Assembly (NCBI GenBank): GCA_023437745.1
Contig: JAEZFI010000104.1
Span: 1-12,503, forward strand
Length of the DNA: 12,503 bases
Reading direction: 5' to 3'
DNA from: Actinomycetes bacterium
GTDB lineage: Bacteria > Actinomycetota > Acidimicrobiia > Acidimicrobiales > Microtrichaceae
Within the stretch, counting starts at the first letter, position 1, and every line of letters starts with the position of its first letter. Below the pieces are notes generated by a model. The model was not told the DNA's origin. It did not search any database and saw nothing but the letters and a program-made list of their open reading frames with translations. Made by a program: the position numbers and the translations under genes. Shown piece after piece: positions 4,811-12,491 of this stretch.

Positions 4811-7800
4811 TCAGTGTCGGTGGGGCCGGCAGAGCTGGACAAGGGAAGGCCTTCCCTTGCGCTCGACGACGAAGCCGCGTCCGGGCGTCATGTCGCTCAC
4901 CGTCGTGCGGGGCAGCTCGACGCCGAGGAGCTCACCGTGCTGGTCGAGGTGGGGCACGAGCAGCAGCCCCCGCCGGGCGCTGCGGAGCCGCCGCATGGAG
5001 TCGGACCACCCGCTCGATCGGGTGGCGTCGCCGGCGACGACGATGCGGCTCGACGTGCGGTCGAGGCGACGCAGGAGTGCGAGCAGCGGTGCATCGATGC
5101 CCTCGTCGAGGAGGTCGGGGAGGTCGTCGATGCAGAGCGTGAGGCCGTCCTCGCCCGGCCCCTGCGACAGCTGCTCCACGGCGAGCAGGCACTCGTCGAT
5201 GCCCACCGCCGTCCGGTTCCAGGGGCCACGGGCAGGGCGGGGCTCGCGGTGCGCGGCGAGGAACACGATCGGTGCGGAGGGGGCGACGCTCCGGACCTCC
5301 TCGGCGATCGACCGCAGCGCCGTCGACTTCCCGCTCGACGGCGTCCCGTAGATGCACAGCGGGCCGGCGGTCAGGTCGACCGTCGCCGGTTCCAGGTCGT
5401 GGTCGAGCCGGCCCACCACCACGGCTGCGAGGGTCGCAGTCGCCGCGAGCGTTGCACGAGGGAGGTCCGTCGGGAGGACCGGGACCGGGGACGCGACGGG
5501 GACCCCGACGTCCACCGCCCGCTGCGCGAGGGCCCGCAGCGCCGCGTGCTGCGAGGCCACCGCCGGGTCGCCCCCGACGACGGCGACCTGGACCTCACGT
5601 CCGTCGAGCAGGCCCCGGCCGGGCACGCCGGACCGCGACACGTCGTCCTCGGCCGGGCCGAGCGTGATCTTCCGCCGGACCGCACGGAGGATCGAGCCGG
5701 CGACGCCGGTGGGCCGGTCGGCCGCGAGCACGAGGTGGATGCCGGCGCGACGTCCGTCGGCGAGCAGCTGGTCGACGATGGCGATCGCGACGCCGCGTTC
5801 GATCCCGTCGTAGAGGTCGTGGAACGCTGTGAACCCGTCGATCAGCAGCAGGCGGCGGGGGAGTGGCGCGCCGCCCGACGCCCGGTGGTCGCCCAGCTCC
5901 CCGACGCCGCTCGTGGCGAACGCCGCCGCCCGCTCCTCCACCTCGGCGCGCAGCATCCGCAGGAGCCGCAGCACCTGTTCCACCTGCCCGGCGGCGTCGA
6001 GAACCGAGCCGACGACGGGGAGCCCCTCCAGCGCTGCGAGTCCCCGCCCCGAGGCGTCGATCACGTCGACCCGGATCGGGGCCGTCGCGCCGCGCGAGGA
6101 GGTCGTGTCCTCGATGGCCATCCGGGTCGCCGCCGCGGCGAGCGTGCGGAGCAGGGTGGTCGTTCCCGCGCCGGAGGCCCCCACCACGGCGAGGTGTCCG
6201 TCGCCGGGCAGGTCGAACGCGGCCGGCACCTGGGACTGCTGGTCGGGGAGGTCGACGAGTCCGAAGGGAAGGCGCCACGGCGCGCCCTCGAGGCCGAGCG
6301 CGTCGAGGTCGAGCGCGTCGAGGTCGAGCCGCTCGGGCAGCGGGTCCCTCCACGGCCGGAACGGTGCTGCGAGGCCCCACCGCCGGGCGACGGCCGAGGT
6401 CATCGCCGCGAGCCGGTGCAGGTCGGTCGGGGCGTCCTCCACCGCCGGGGCGGCCGGCGTGGCAGCGTCGGAGGATCCGCCCAGTCGGAAGTCCGACACC
6501 CGGACGCCGCCGCTCTGGTGCCGCCCGGACGATCGCGCGCCGGCCCATGCGCTCTGCACGACGTGCAGCTCCTCGGCGCCGACGCGGACGACGGCGCGTC
6601 CAGGTGTCGACCGCGAGATGGCGGCGGCGAGCGGGCTCCCGACGATGTCGAGGCTGTCGGCGGCGTCCGCCACCCGCAGCGCGATCCGGAGGTTGGTGTT
6701 GGCGCGGATCGCCTCGGTCACCACACCCGCGGGTCGCTGGGTGGCGAGCACGAGGTGGAGCCCGAGGCTGCGGCCTCGCTGCGCGATGTCGACCACGCCG
6801 TCGATGAGCTCGGGCACCTCGCGGGAGAGGGCGGCGAACTCGTCGATCACCACCACGAGGGACGCGGGCGCACGGCTCGGATCGCTGCCCTCCATCTCCG
6901 CGAGGTCGCGCGCACCGGCCGCGGCGAGGAGGTGCTCGCGGCGCCGGAGCTCCGCCTCGAGCGACACCAGCACGCGGCGCGTCCCTGCCGGGTCGAGGTC
7001 GGTGACCATGCCGACTGTGTGGGGCAGTTCGGCGCACCCGGCGAACGCTGCGCCGCCCTTGAAGTCCACGAGCAGGAAGTTCACGCGGCTCGGGGGATGG
7101 GCCGAAGCGAGGCCGGCGATCAGCGTCTGCAGCAGCTCTGACTTGCCGGATCCCGTCGTGCCGGCGACCAGCGCGTGCGGGCCGTCCCGCCGGAGGTCGA
7201 CCGTCAGCGGTCGTCCACTGGGCAGCACACCGATCGCGGCGTGCAGGCCGTTCGCAGCAGCTCCCCATCGACGTTCGACCACCTGGTCGTCGAGCCCGAG
7301 TCCCGGCTCGCCCAGCAGGTCGGCGAGGGTGAGCGAGGCGGGCAGGTCGCTGGCCGCCTCCAGCCGGTTGGCGGCATCGACCAGCGGAGCGAGGCGGAGC
7401 GCGAGCGCCTCGGCCCGTGCGGTCGTCGTCGTCTCGATCCTCGTCAGGACCGTCTGCCCGGTCGAGACGAGCCCGACGTCGGCGTGCAGACCGTCGCTCC
7501 GCACGACGACGGAGGCGCCGGCCCGGGAGGGGAGCCCGCCGAACGCCTCGTCCATCCAGACGACGTGGACCCCGACGGAGGGGCCGGCGGCGAGCAGCTC
7601 GTTCATCCGGGCGCGGTCGATTCCGAGCGCGGCGTCGTAGACCACCGCCACGGCGGGCAACCCCACGTTCTCGGGGTTCAGCGCATCGGAATCCGATCGC
7701 CTCGACCCCGAGTACGCAGCTGCACGCTGCGCCACCAGTGCCTCGATGCGGCCGAGCACCGCGAGCGCAGCCGGGATACCGACGGCCGACGCCTCGCCGC

Positions 7801-9151
7801 CCAGCAGTGCCGCGCCGCTGCGGAGGTGCGGCAGCCACTTCGCCCACTCCCACTCGGCCTCCGCTGGTCCGTCGACCATCAGCGCCAACGCCACCTCGGC
7901 GGGCGAGTGCATGATCGCCACCTGGAGGGCGAGCGAGCGGGCGAGGGCGGCGACGCCGTCGGACCGGCCGGCGATCCCCACGTGGCCGGTCGCGGCGAGG
8001 TCGACCAGCATCGGCATGTCGTCGACGTGCCGGTAGCCCTCGATCTGCGCCATGAGCTCGGCGCGCAGCTCCGGCGTCCCCGAGTCGGCGGCTTCGATGG
8101 CGTTGGTGGTCGGCAGCGACGCGGCCCCGACACGCAGTCGGAGGAAGTCGGGTCGGTGTGGCTCCCGCTCCCAGATCCGGGTTCCCATCGACTCGAGCAC
8201 CACGCCGAGGGCCTCGGTGGGTGGATGGCGATGCGCGGCCGCGGCGAGCTCGGCCTCCTCCGCGTCACGCAGCAGGCCGAGTCGCTCGACCACGGTCTCC
8301 CTCCACTCACGCACGGCCGTCGTGTGGTCGGCGTTGCCGCCGGCGCGTGCCTCGACGGCACCCGCCACGAGGAGGAGCGGCATGAGGAGGTAGAAGGCGC
8401 CGGTGCGGAGCGCGCCGCCGCTGAGTGCCATGAACGCGCCGCCCATCGCGAGCCCCGCCACGAGCGAGATCCACGGGAAGTGGAACGCCCGGCGGCGGTC
8501 GGGCGGGGTGGGGAAGCGCACGCTGACCGGCTCGTGGTCGCGGACGATGCGAGGCGGCCGGTTGACCTCCACGACGTCGGCGCGCCGGTCGCCGGGTGTC
8601 GTGGTCACCATCAGGGTCGTGTCGCCCATCCGGAGCCGTGCGCCGGGCTCGACGCGCACCGTCCCGTCCACTGCGACCCCGTCGAGCTGCGTCCCGTTCG
8701 CCGAGCGCCGGTCGGTCAGCTCGAGCAGCCAACCCACCAGGAGGTCGGCGTGGTGGCGGCTGACCGCGTCGTCGTCGAGCCGGACATCCATGCCGCTGCC
8801 GCGCCCGATCGTGTGGACGCCGCTGCGCAGCGGCACGATCCGCCCACGCTGCGGCCCGTCCACGATGGTCAGGGCCAGCTGCCGTTCCGCCGGGCGAGGG
8901 CTGGTGACGCACGTCGGCGCCGGCACGAGCCGCACGACGTCACCCCGGTGCAGGCCCGAGTCGACCAGCGACGCCGAACGGTCGACGGCAGTGCGGTGCA
9001 GTCCCTCGCGCTGCACGGTGAGGCCTCGGTCCACGGCGAGGTGATCCGCGATCGCGTCGGCGACGCAGCCGACGGTGGCCCGAGCGTCGTGGTCCACGAC
9101 GACGTCGATGGCGCGCCCGCTGGAACGCAGGACGCGGAGCTCGGTCAGCAC
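4811..9151 (-). CDS. eccC: EccC/EssC-type FtsK-SpoIIIE ATPase with N-terminal Ubl-like and FHA domains
   Basis: A 1446-residue motor ATPase of type VII secretion. Domain order: a putative ubiquitin-like domain (about 1-77, ending LHRGDVVRLVP); an FHA domain (about 92-182) with IGRGSG at 115-120, SRHH at 131-134 and SANGTQL at 150-156, the phosphothreonine-binding pattern; two membrane helices (about 225-246 and 250-268); a coupling region; then three FtsK-like ATPase domains. D1 has GTTGSGKS (664-671), Walker B VVVIDE (766-771) and LATQRP (802-807). D2 is degenerate: GASGAGTT (991-998) has Thr for the Walker A Lys, and LLLIDG (1101-1106) has Gly for the Glu. D3 has GTPSSGKS (1269-1276) and LCIDD (1339-1343). 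The GTG at 9151 has GAGGAG ten bases upstream; the longer frame upstream has no family resemblance. First gene of the operon. FHA fusion is typical of firmicute EssC, not of mycobacterial EccC. Confidence 0.92.
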   Translation of the reverse strand: MLTELRVLRSSGRAIDVVVDHDARATVGCVADAIADHLAVDRGLTVQREGLHRTAVDRSASLVDSGLHRGDVVRLVPAPTCVTSPRPAERQLALTIVDGPQRGRIVPLRSGVHTIGRGSGMDVRLDDDAVSRHHADLLVGWLLELTDRRSANGTQLDGVAVDGTVRVEPGARLRMGDTTLMVTTTPGDRRADVVEVNRPPRIVRDHEPVSVRFPTPPDRRRAFHFPWISLVAGLAMGGAFMALSGGALRTGAFYLLMPLLLVAGAVEARAGGNADHTTAVREWRETVVERLGLLRDAEEAELAAAAHRHPPTEALGVVLESMGTRIWEREPHRPDFLRLRVGAASLPTTNAIEAADSGTPELRAELMAQIEGYRHVDDMPMLVDLAATGHVGIAGRSDGVAALARSLALQVAIMHSPAEVALALMVDGPAEAEWEWAKWLPHLRSGAALLGGEASAVGIPAALAVLGRIEALVAQRAAAYSGSRRSDSDALNPENVGLPAVAVVYDAALGIDRARMNELLAAGPSVGVHVVWMDEAFGGLPSRAGASVVVRSDGLHADVGLVSTGQTVLTRIETTTTARAEALALRLAPLVDAANRLEAASDLPASLTLADLLGEPGLGLDDQVVERRWGAAANGLHAAIGVLPSGRPLTVDLRRDGPHALVAGTTGSGKSELLQTLIAGLASAHPPSRVNFLLVDFKGGAAFAGCAELPHTVGMVTDLDPAGTRRVLVSLEAELRRREHLLAAAGARDLAEMEGSDPSRAPASLVVVIDEFAALSREVPELIDGVVDIAQRGRSLGLHLVLATQRPAGVVTEAIRANTNLRIALRVADAADSLDIVGSPLAAAISRSTPGRAVVRVGAEELHVVQSAWAGARSSGRHQSGGVRVSDFRLGGSSDAATPAAPAVEDAPTDLHRLAAMTSAVARRWGLAAPFRPWRDPLPERLDLDALDLDALGLEGAPWRLPFGLVDLPDQQSQVPAAFDLPGDGHLAVVGASGAGTTTLLRTLAAAATRMAIEDTTSSRGATAPIRVDVIDASGRGLAALEGLPVVGSVLDAAGQVEQVLRLLRMLRAEVEERAAAFATSGVGELGDHRASGGAPLPRRLLLIDGFTAFHDLYDGIERGVAIAIVDQLLADGRRAGIHLVLAADRPTGVAGSILRAVRRKITLGPAEDDVSRSGVPGRGLLDGREVQVAVVGGDPAVASQHAALRALAQRAVDVGVPVASPVPVLPTDLPRATLAATATLAAVVVGRLDHDLEPATVDLTAGPLCIYGTPSSGKSTALRSIAEEVRSVAPSAPIVFLAAHREPRPARGPWNRTAVGIDECLLAVEQLSQGPGEDGLTLCIDDLPDLLDEGIDAPLLALLRRLDRTSSRIVVAGDATRSSGWSDSMRRLRSARRGLLLVPHLDQHGELLGVELPRTTVSDMTPGRGFVVERKGRPSLVQLCRPHRH
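6296..6325. repeat. 15-bp exact tandem duplication within eccC
   Basis: GAGCGCGTCGAGGTC occurs twice in direct succession. It encodes the repeated Leu-Asp-Leu-Asp-Ala segment (about residues 942-952) in the linker between ATPase domains D1 and D2, keeping frame. A slippage expansion in a tolerant linker is likely. Confidence 0.85.
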
Positions 9152-9210
9152 TGGTCGCCCACTCCTCGCCGGTGACGGGAGGACCCCGCCACACCCAATG
9201 CCCCACGGCG

Positions 9211-9238
9211 AGTGTACGGACGGGCTGCGCAAGGTCAA
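9211..9238 (-). promoter_or_regulatory. Candidate promoter of the type VII operon (TTGACC-N16-TACACT)
   Basis: Read on the minus strand, TTGACC (9238-9233) and TACACT (9216-9211) are separated by 16 bases, close to the housekeeping sigma consensus. Transcription would start near 9204, giving a leader of about 53 bases before the eccC GTG at 9151. The -35 lies three bases from the KstR-like operator at 9242-9255, so repressor binding there could affect this promoter as well as the divergent one. Confidence 0.55.
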
Positions 9239-9241
9239 TAC

Positions 9242-9255
9242 CAGAACGCGTTCCA
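9242..9255. promoter_or_regulatory. KstR-type operator (AACnnGTT palindrome)
   Basis: CAGAACGCGTTCCA matches the mycobacterial KstR site TnnAACnnGTTnnA at seven of the eight fixed positions (first T is C). Its core GAACGCGTTC (9244-9253) is a perfect palindrome. It lies 36 bases before the chosen start of the KstR-like gene (18 before the alternative ATG), as expected for autorepression. The consensus is recalled from the KstR literature; binding here is inferred. Confidence 0.7.
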
Positions 9256-9290
9256 GTTTCGTGTCACCATTGATGCCCGGAAGGAGGCTG

Positions 9291-9902
9291 GTGGCTCTCA
9301 CGCAGTCGCAGATCGCTCGACAGGAACGCATGCTCGACGTCGCCTCCCGACTCGCGACCGAGGGCGGTTTCGACGCGGTCCAGATGCGCACGGTGGCCGC
9401 CGAGGCGGACGTCGCGCTCGGCACGCTCTACCGCTACTTCCCGTCGAAGGAGCACCTGCTGGTCTCGGCGATGCTCCGCCAGATCGGCGAGCTGGCCGAC
9501 CGCCTCTCCGTCCGCCCGCCCCGTGGCGACGACGCGTCGGCGCGCGTCGTCGACGTGCTGCGGCGGGCCAACGTGGCGCTGCAGCGCCTCCCCAACTTCA
9601 CCCTCGCCGTGGTCCGGGCGCTGGCGTCGGGCGACGAGTCGGTGGCCCCCGCGGTCCGCGAGGTGCGCGAGGCCATGCGGGCGATCATCGTCGGGGCCCT
9701 CGGTCGCGATCAGATCTCCGAGCGAGACCTCCTCGTGGCCGAGATCCTCGAAGAGGTGTGGCTGTCCGCGCTCGTCGCCTGGATCTCCGGGGTGGTGCCG
9801 GCCGCGGCCGTCGCGCAGAAGCTCGAAGCGGCGACCCACCTCCTGCTCGAACCCGTCATCCAGCTGGACGGCCTCGCTGCGACGGCGGAGCACCATGGCT
9901 GA
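9291..9902 (+). CDS. kstR: KstR-like TetR-family transcriptional repressor
   Basis: A 203-residue regulator. The N-terminal TetR domain (about 10-57) holds the helix-turn-helix, with GGFDAVQMRTVAAEADVALG and TLYRYFPSKEHLLVSA, very close to the remembered sequence of Mycobacterium tuberculosis KstR. The C-terminal ligand domain keeps EEVWLSALVAW (154-164), also KstR-like. KstR represses cholesterol catabolism genes and is released by a CoA thioester of 3-oxo-4-cholestenoic acid. A KstR-type palindrome lies just upstream, which supports both the assignment and autoregulation. GTG 9291 is chosen for the strong AAGGAGG at 9281-9287, although the spacing of three bases is short; ATG 9273 (six residues longer, no ribosome site) is the alternative. 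The end overlaps the hydrolase gene by eight bases (ATGGCTGA), implying a shared transcript. The precise ligand here is unknown. Confidence 0.85.
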   Translation: MALTQSQIARQERMLDVASRLATEGGFDAVQMRTVAAEADVALGTLYRYFPSKEHLLVSAMLRQIGELADRLSVRPPRGDDASARVVDVLRRANVALQRLPNFTLAVVRALASGDESVAPAVREVREAMRAIIVGALGRDQISERDLLVAEILEEVWLSALVAWISGVVPAAAVAQKLEAATHLLLEPVIQLDGLAATAEHHG

Positions 9903-10821
9903 GGTCGAACCGCTCATCACCGAAGGCGTCGCCGGCCTGGATCTCCCTCTCGGCCGGCGCATGGAGCTGCCCGGGCGCGGCACCACCTTCGTGCGCGACG
10001 TGCCGGGCCCGACTCCTGACGCGCCGGTCGTCGTGTTGCTCCACGGCTGGTTCGCGAGCGGCGGCCTCAACTGGCACCAGGCGTTCCGTCCGCTCTCGCA
10101 GCACTTCCGGGTGATCGCCCCCGACCTGCGCGGACACGGGCGTGGCATCAAGGCGTGGCGCCGGTTCCGGCTCGCGGACTGCGCCGACGACGTCGCCGCG
10201 CTGCTCTCCGTGATGGAGGTCGGACCGGCGATCGTGGCCGGCTACTCCATGGGCGGCCCGGTGGGTCAGTTGCTCTGGCGGCGTCACCCCGACCAGGTCG
10301 AGGGCATGGTCATGGCGGCGACGAGTGCGTCGTTCATCCCCGGACTCCAGCAGCGGATGGTGTTCGCCGGGGCGATGGCGGCCGCCGCCGGCGGCACCCG
10401 CACGGGCCAGATGCTGACCCGGGTCCCGTCCTGGGCGCAGCGCTACGTCCCGTTCCGCTCGACCGGCCGCCCCAGCTCGCTGCAGCGTTGGGCGGCGCAG
10501 GAGTTCCGCCGCCACGACCTCCGCATGGTCCTCGAGGCCGGCAACTCCATCGCGGCGTTCTCCAGCCGTCGCTGGATCGACGAGGTCGACGTGCCGACCA
10601 CCGTCGTCGTGACGACCAAGGACCGGGCCGTGAACCCGACCGAGCAGGTCCGCCTGGCGCTGGCCATCCCCGACGCCGAGATCCAGCGCTACGCCGAGGG
10701 TCACGTGTCGCCGGTGCTCGACTCCTTCGGGCCGGCGATGACCGACGCGTGCCTCGCGGTGAGCGAGCGGATCGGTCACGGGTCCGCGGCGGGCCCGGTG
10801 CGCCGGCTCCGCTCGGTCTGA
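9895..10821 (+). CDS. Alpha/beta-fold hydrolase
   Basis: A 308-residue soluble hydrolase. The oxyanion segment is LLHGWF (48-53), the nucleophile elbow GYSMGG puts Ser118 in the active site, and the acid and base are probably Asp243 (TTKDRAVNP) and His270 (AEGHVSP). PDLRGHGRG (76-84) is the usual strand-beta4 region. A lid-like helical insertion lies at about 145-215. This is a complete catalytic triad of an esterase, lipase or thioesterase-type hydrolase; nothing fixes the substrate. The ATG overlaps the stop of the KstR-like gene by eight bases and has a GGCGGAG-like ribosome site about five bases upstream, so it is translationally coupled to the regulator. That coupling and the neighbouring acyl-CoA ligase suggest hydrolysis of a sterol ester, lactone or acyl-CoA, which is inference. 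Confidence 0.88.
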   Translation: MAEVEPLITEGVAGLDLPLGRRMELPGRGTTFVRDVPGPTPDAPVVVLLHGWFASGGLNWHQAFRPLSQHFRVIAPDLRGHGRGIKAWRRFRLADCADDVAALLSVMEVGPAIVAGYSMGGPVGQLLWRRHPDQVEGMVMAATSASFIPGLQQRMVFAGAMAAAAGGTRTGQMLTRVPSWAQRYVPFRSTGRPSSLQRWAAQEFRRHDLRMVLEAGNSIAAFSSRRWIDEVDVPTTVVVTTKDRAVNPTEQVRLALAIPDAEIQRYAEGHVSPVLDSFGPAMTDACLAVSERIGHGSAAGPVRRLRSV

Positions 10822-10838
10822 GGCGCCAGGTCGGCGCC
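10822..10838. terminator. GC hairpin (GGCGCC-AGGTC-GGCGCC), possible terminator
   Basis: A 6-bp stem with a 5-base loop starts directly after the hydrolase stop codon and ends 32 bases before the next start. It lacks a U-run, so it would be a weak or non-canonical terminator. It is followed by a 9-bp near-repeat, CGAACCCCT then CGAACCCTT (10838-10855), of unknown meaning. Confidence 0.35.
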
Positions 10839-10858
10839 GAACCCCTCGAACCCTTTGG

Positions 10859-10864
10859 TACCGT
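10859..10864 (+). promoter_or_regulatory. Candidate -10 element (TACCGT) for leaderless acyl-CoA ligase mRNA
   Basis: TACCGT fits TANNNT and ends six bases before the GTG at 10871, the spacing for transcription starting on the start codon. No Shine-Dalgarno precedes the GTG. No clear -35 and no AACnnGTT operator is found in the 49-base gap. Confidence 0.4.
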
Positions 10865-10870
10865 CCGCCC

Positions 10871-12454
10871 GTGTCGAAGACGCTGAGCACCTACAACCTC
10901 GCCGACATCTGGGAGGCCGTGTCCGATCGGGTTCCCGAACGGATCGCGATCTCGTGCGCCGGGCGCCACCTCACGTACGCCGACCTCGAGGACTCGGCGA
11001 ACCGGTTGGCCAACTGGCTGACCTCGCAGGGCGTGGGGGCGGGCGACCACGTCGGCATCTACCTGACGAACGGGCCGGAGTACCTCGAGGCGATGTTCGC
11101 CGCCTTCAAGATCCGGGCCGTCCCGGTGAACATCAACTTCCGGTACGTCGCCGACGAGCTGCGGTACCTCTTCACGAATGCCGGGCTGGTCGCGCTGGTG
11201 CACGGTGCCGAGTTCGACGAACGGGTCGACGAGGTGTGGGACGACGTCCCGACCCTGCGTGTGCGGTCGACCGTGGGCCGTGACCACGAGGACCACCTTG
11301 CCCAGGCCGACCCCAGCCGACCGGAGGTCGAGCGCTCGGCTGACGACCACTACCTGATCTACACCGGCGGCACGACGGGCCTCCCGAAGGGCGTGGTGTG
11401 GCGCCAGGAGGACGCGTTCTTCGCGTGCATCGGCGGCGGCGACCCGATGCGGTTGAACGGGCCGGTGAACGAGCCGGGCGAGGTGCTCGACCGCATCATC
11501 GACTTCGACTTCACGGCCTACCCGCTGGCCCCGCTCATGCATGCCGCCGCCCAGTGGACGTCGATCTCGTGGCTGTTCTGCGGCGCCCGGGTGGTGCTGA
11601 GCCCGGGATCGTTCGACCCGGTCGAGGTGTGGCGGACCGTCGAGCGCGAGAAGGTGTCGACGCTCATCATGGTCGGCGACGCCATGGCCCGCCCGCTGAT
11701 CGACGCCTGGGAGGCACACGGGCCCTTCGACGTGTCGTCGATGTACGCCGTGGGGTCGGGCGGTGCGCCGCTCACCATCGGGCTGAAGGAGCGGCTGCAC
11801 GAGCTGCTGCCCAACGCGATGATCACCGACGGCTTCGGCTCTTCCGAGACGGGGGCCCAGGGGGCGCAGCGCCTCCAGCCGGGTCAGCACTCGCCGGGGG
11901 TGAGTCGGTTCGACCGGATGGGGGAGGGCACCACGGTCCTCGACGACGACCTGCAGCCGGTCACCCCCGGCTCGGGCGTGATCGGGCGCGTGGCGCTCAC
12001 CGGACGTATCCCCGTCGGCTACCACAACGAACCCGAGGCCTCCGCCGCCACGTTCGTCGAGGTCGACGGCCGCCGCTGGGTCGTCACCGGCGACGCCGCG
12101 ACGGTCGAGGAGGACGGTTCGATCACCCTGCTCGGCCGGGGCTCGGTGTCCATCAACACGGGCGGCGAGAAGGTCTTCCCCGAGGAGGTCGAGTCGGCCC
12201 TGAAGCAGCACCCCGCGGTCTACGACGCCGTGGTGGTCGGGGTGCCGGACGACCGGTTCGGCGAGTGCGTGGCCGCCGTGGTGCAGCTCACGCCGGGTGA
12301 CACCGCCACGCTGGAGCAGCTGGCCGACCACTGCCGGGCCTTCATCGCCGGGTACAAGGTGCCGCGCTCGTTGACGATCGTGGACGAGGTCGTGCGCAGC
12401 CCTGTCGGCAAGGCCGACTACCGCTGGGCCCGCGCCACCGCGACCGCCCAGTGA
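10871..12454 (+). CDS. FadD19-like acyl-CoA synthetase (ANL superfamily)
   Basis: A 527-residue ATP-dependent ligase that activates a carboxylic acid to its CoA thioester through an acyl-adenylate. The phosphate-binding loop is YTGGTTGLPKG (164-174), motif A5 is GFGSSETG (321-328), the ATP-ribose Asp is Asp408 in VTGD, the hinge region is LLGRGSVSINTGGEKVFPEEVE (420 onward), and the catalytic lysine of motif A10 is Lys514 in PVGKADYRW. VNINFRYV (86-93), GDAMARPL (269-276) and the GRGSVSI segment closely match the remembered sequence of mycobacterial FadD19, a steroid side-chain CoA ligase. Length is normal for the family and the protein is complete. GTG 10871 lacks a ribosome site but follows a -10 element at leaderless spacing. 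Proximity to the KstR-like repressor supports sterol or branched-chain acid activation. A fatty acid ligase of another FadD subgroup remains possible. Confidence 0.9.
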   Translation: MSKTLSTYNLADIWEAVSDRVPERIAISCAGRHLTYADLEDSANRLANWLTSQGVGAGDHVGIYLTNGPEYLEAMFAAFKIRAVPVNINFRYVADELRYLFTNAGLVALVHGAEFDERVDEVWDDVPTLRVRSTVGRDHEDHLAQADPSRPEVERSADDHYLIYTGGTTGLPKGVVWRQEDAFFACIGGGDPMRLNGPVNEPGEVLDRIIDFDFTAYPLAPLMHAAAQWTSISWLFCGARVVLSPGSFDPVEVWRTVEREKVSTLIMVGDAMARPLIDAWEAHGPFDVSSMYAVGSGGAPLTIGLKERLHELLPNAMITDGFGSSETGAQGAQRLQPGQHSPGVSRFDRMGEGTTVLDDDLQPVTPGSGVIGRVALTGRIPVGYHNEPEASAATFVEVDGRRWVVTGDAATVEEDGSITLLGRGSVSINTGGEKVFPEEVESALKQHPAVYDAVVVGVPDDRFGECVAAVVQLTPGDTATLEQLADHCRAFIAGYKVPRSLTIVDEVVRSPVGKADYRWARATATAQ

Positions 12455-12455
12455 G

Positions 12456-12491
12456 GACCTCCCGTCGTGTGGCGACCTCCCGTTCTGTCGC
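12456..12491. repeat. Two imperfect 18-bp direct repeats after the ligase gene
   Basis: GACCTCCCGTCGTGTGGC (12456-12473) is followed directly by GACCTCCCGTTCTGTCGC (12474-12491), with 15 of 18 bases the same and the first ten identical. They begin two bases after the ligase stop codon. The window ends 12 bases later, so whether they continue as an array or belong to the next gene's control region cannot be seen. Confidence 0.6.

Noticed and set aside
4814..9175. Long plus-strand open frames antisense to eccC (4814-7141 and 7175-9175)
   Set aside because: Translations are rich in Arg, Gly, Val and Asp without any domain, while the opposite strand encodes a full ATPase with all motifs in place.
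9152..9424. Upstream extension of the eccC reading frame by about 91 codons
   Set aside because: The extension shows no family resemblance, crosses the candidate promoter and KstR-like operator, and overlaps the start of the divergent regulator. A GTG with a ribosome site exists at 9151.
10822..10870. A KstR operator upstream of the FadD19-like gene, and likewise at 221-474 upstream of the dehydrogenase
   Set aside because: I looked for AACnnGTT on both strands in these gaps and found none, so direct KstR control of these genes is not supported by sequence.
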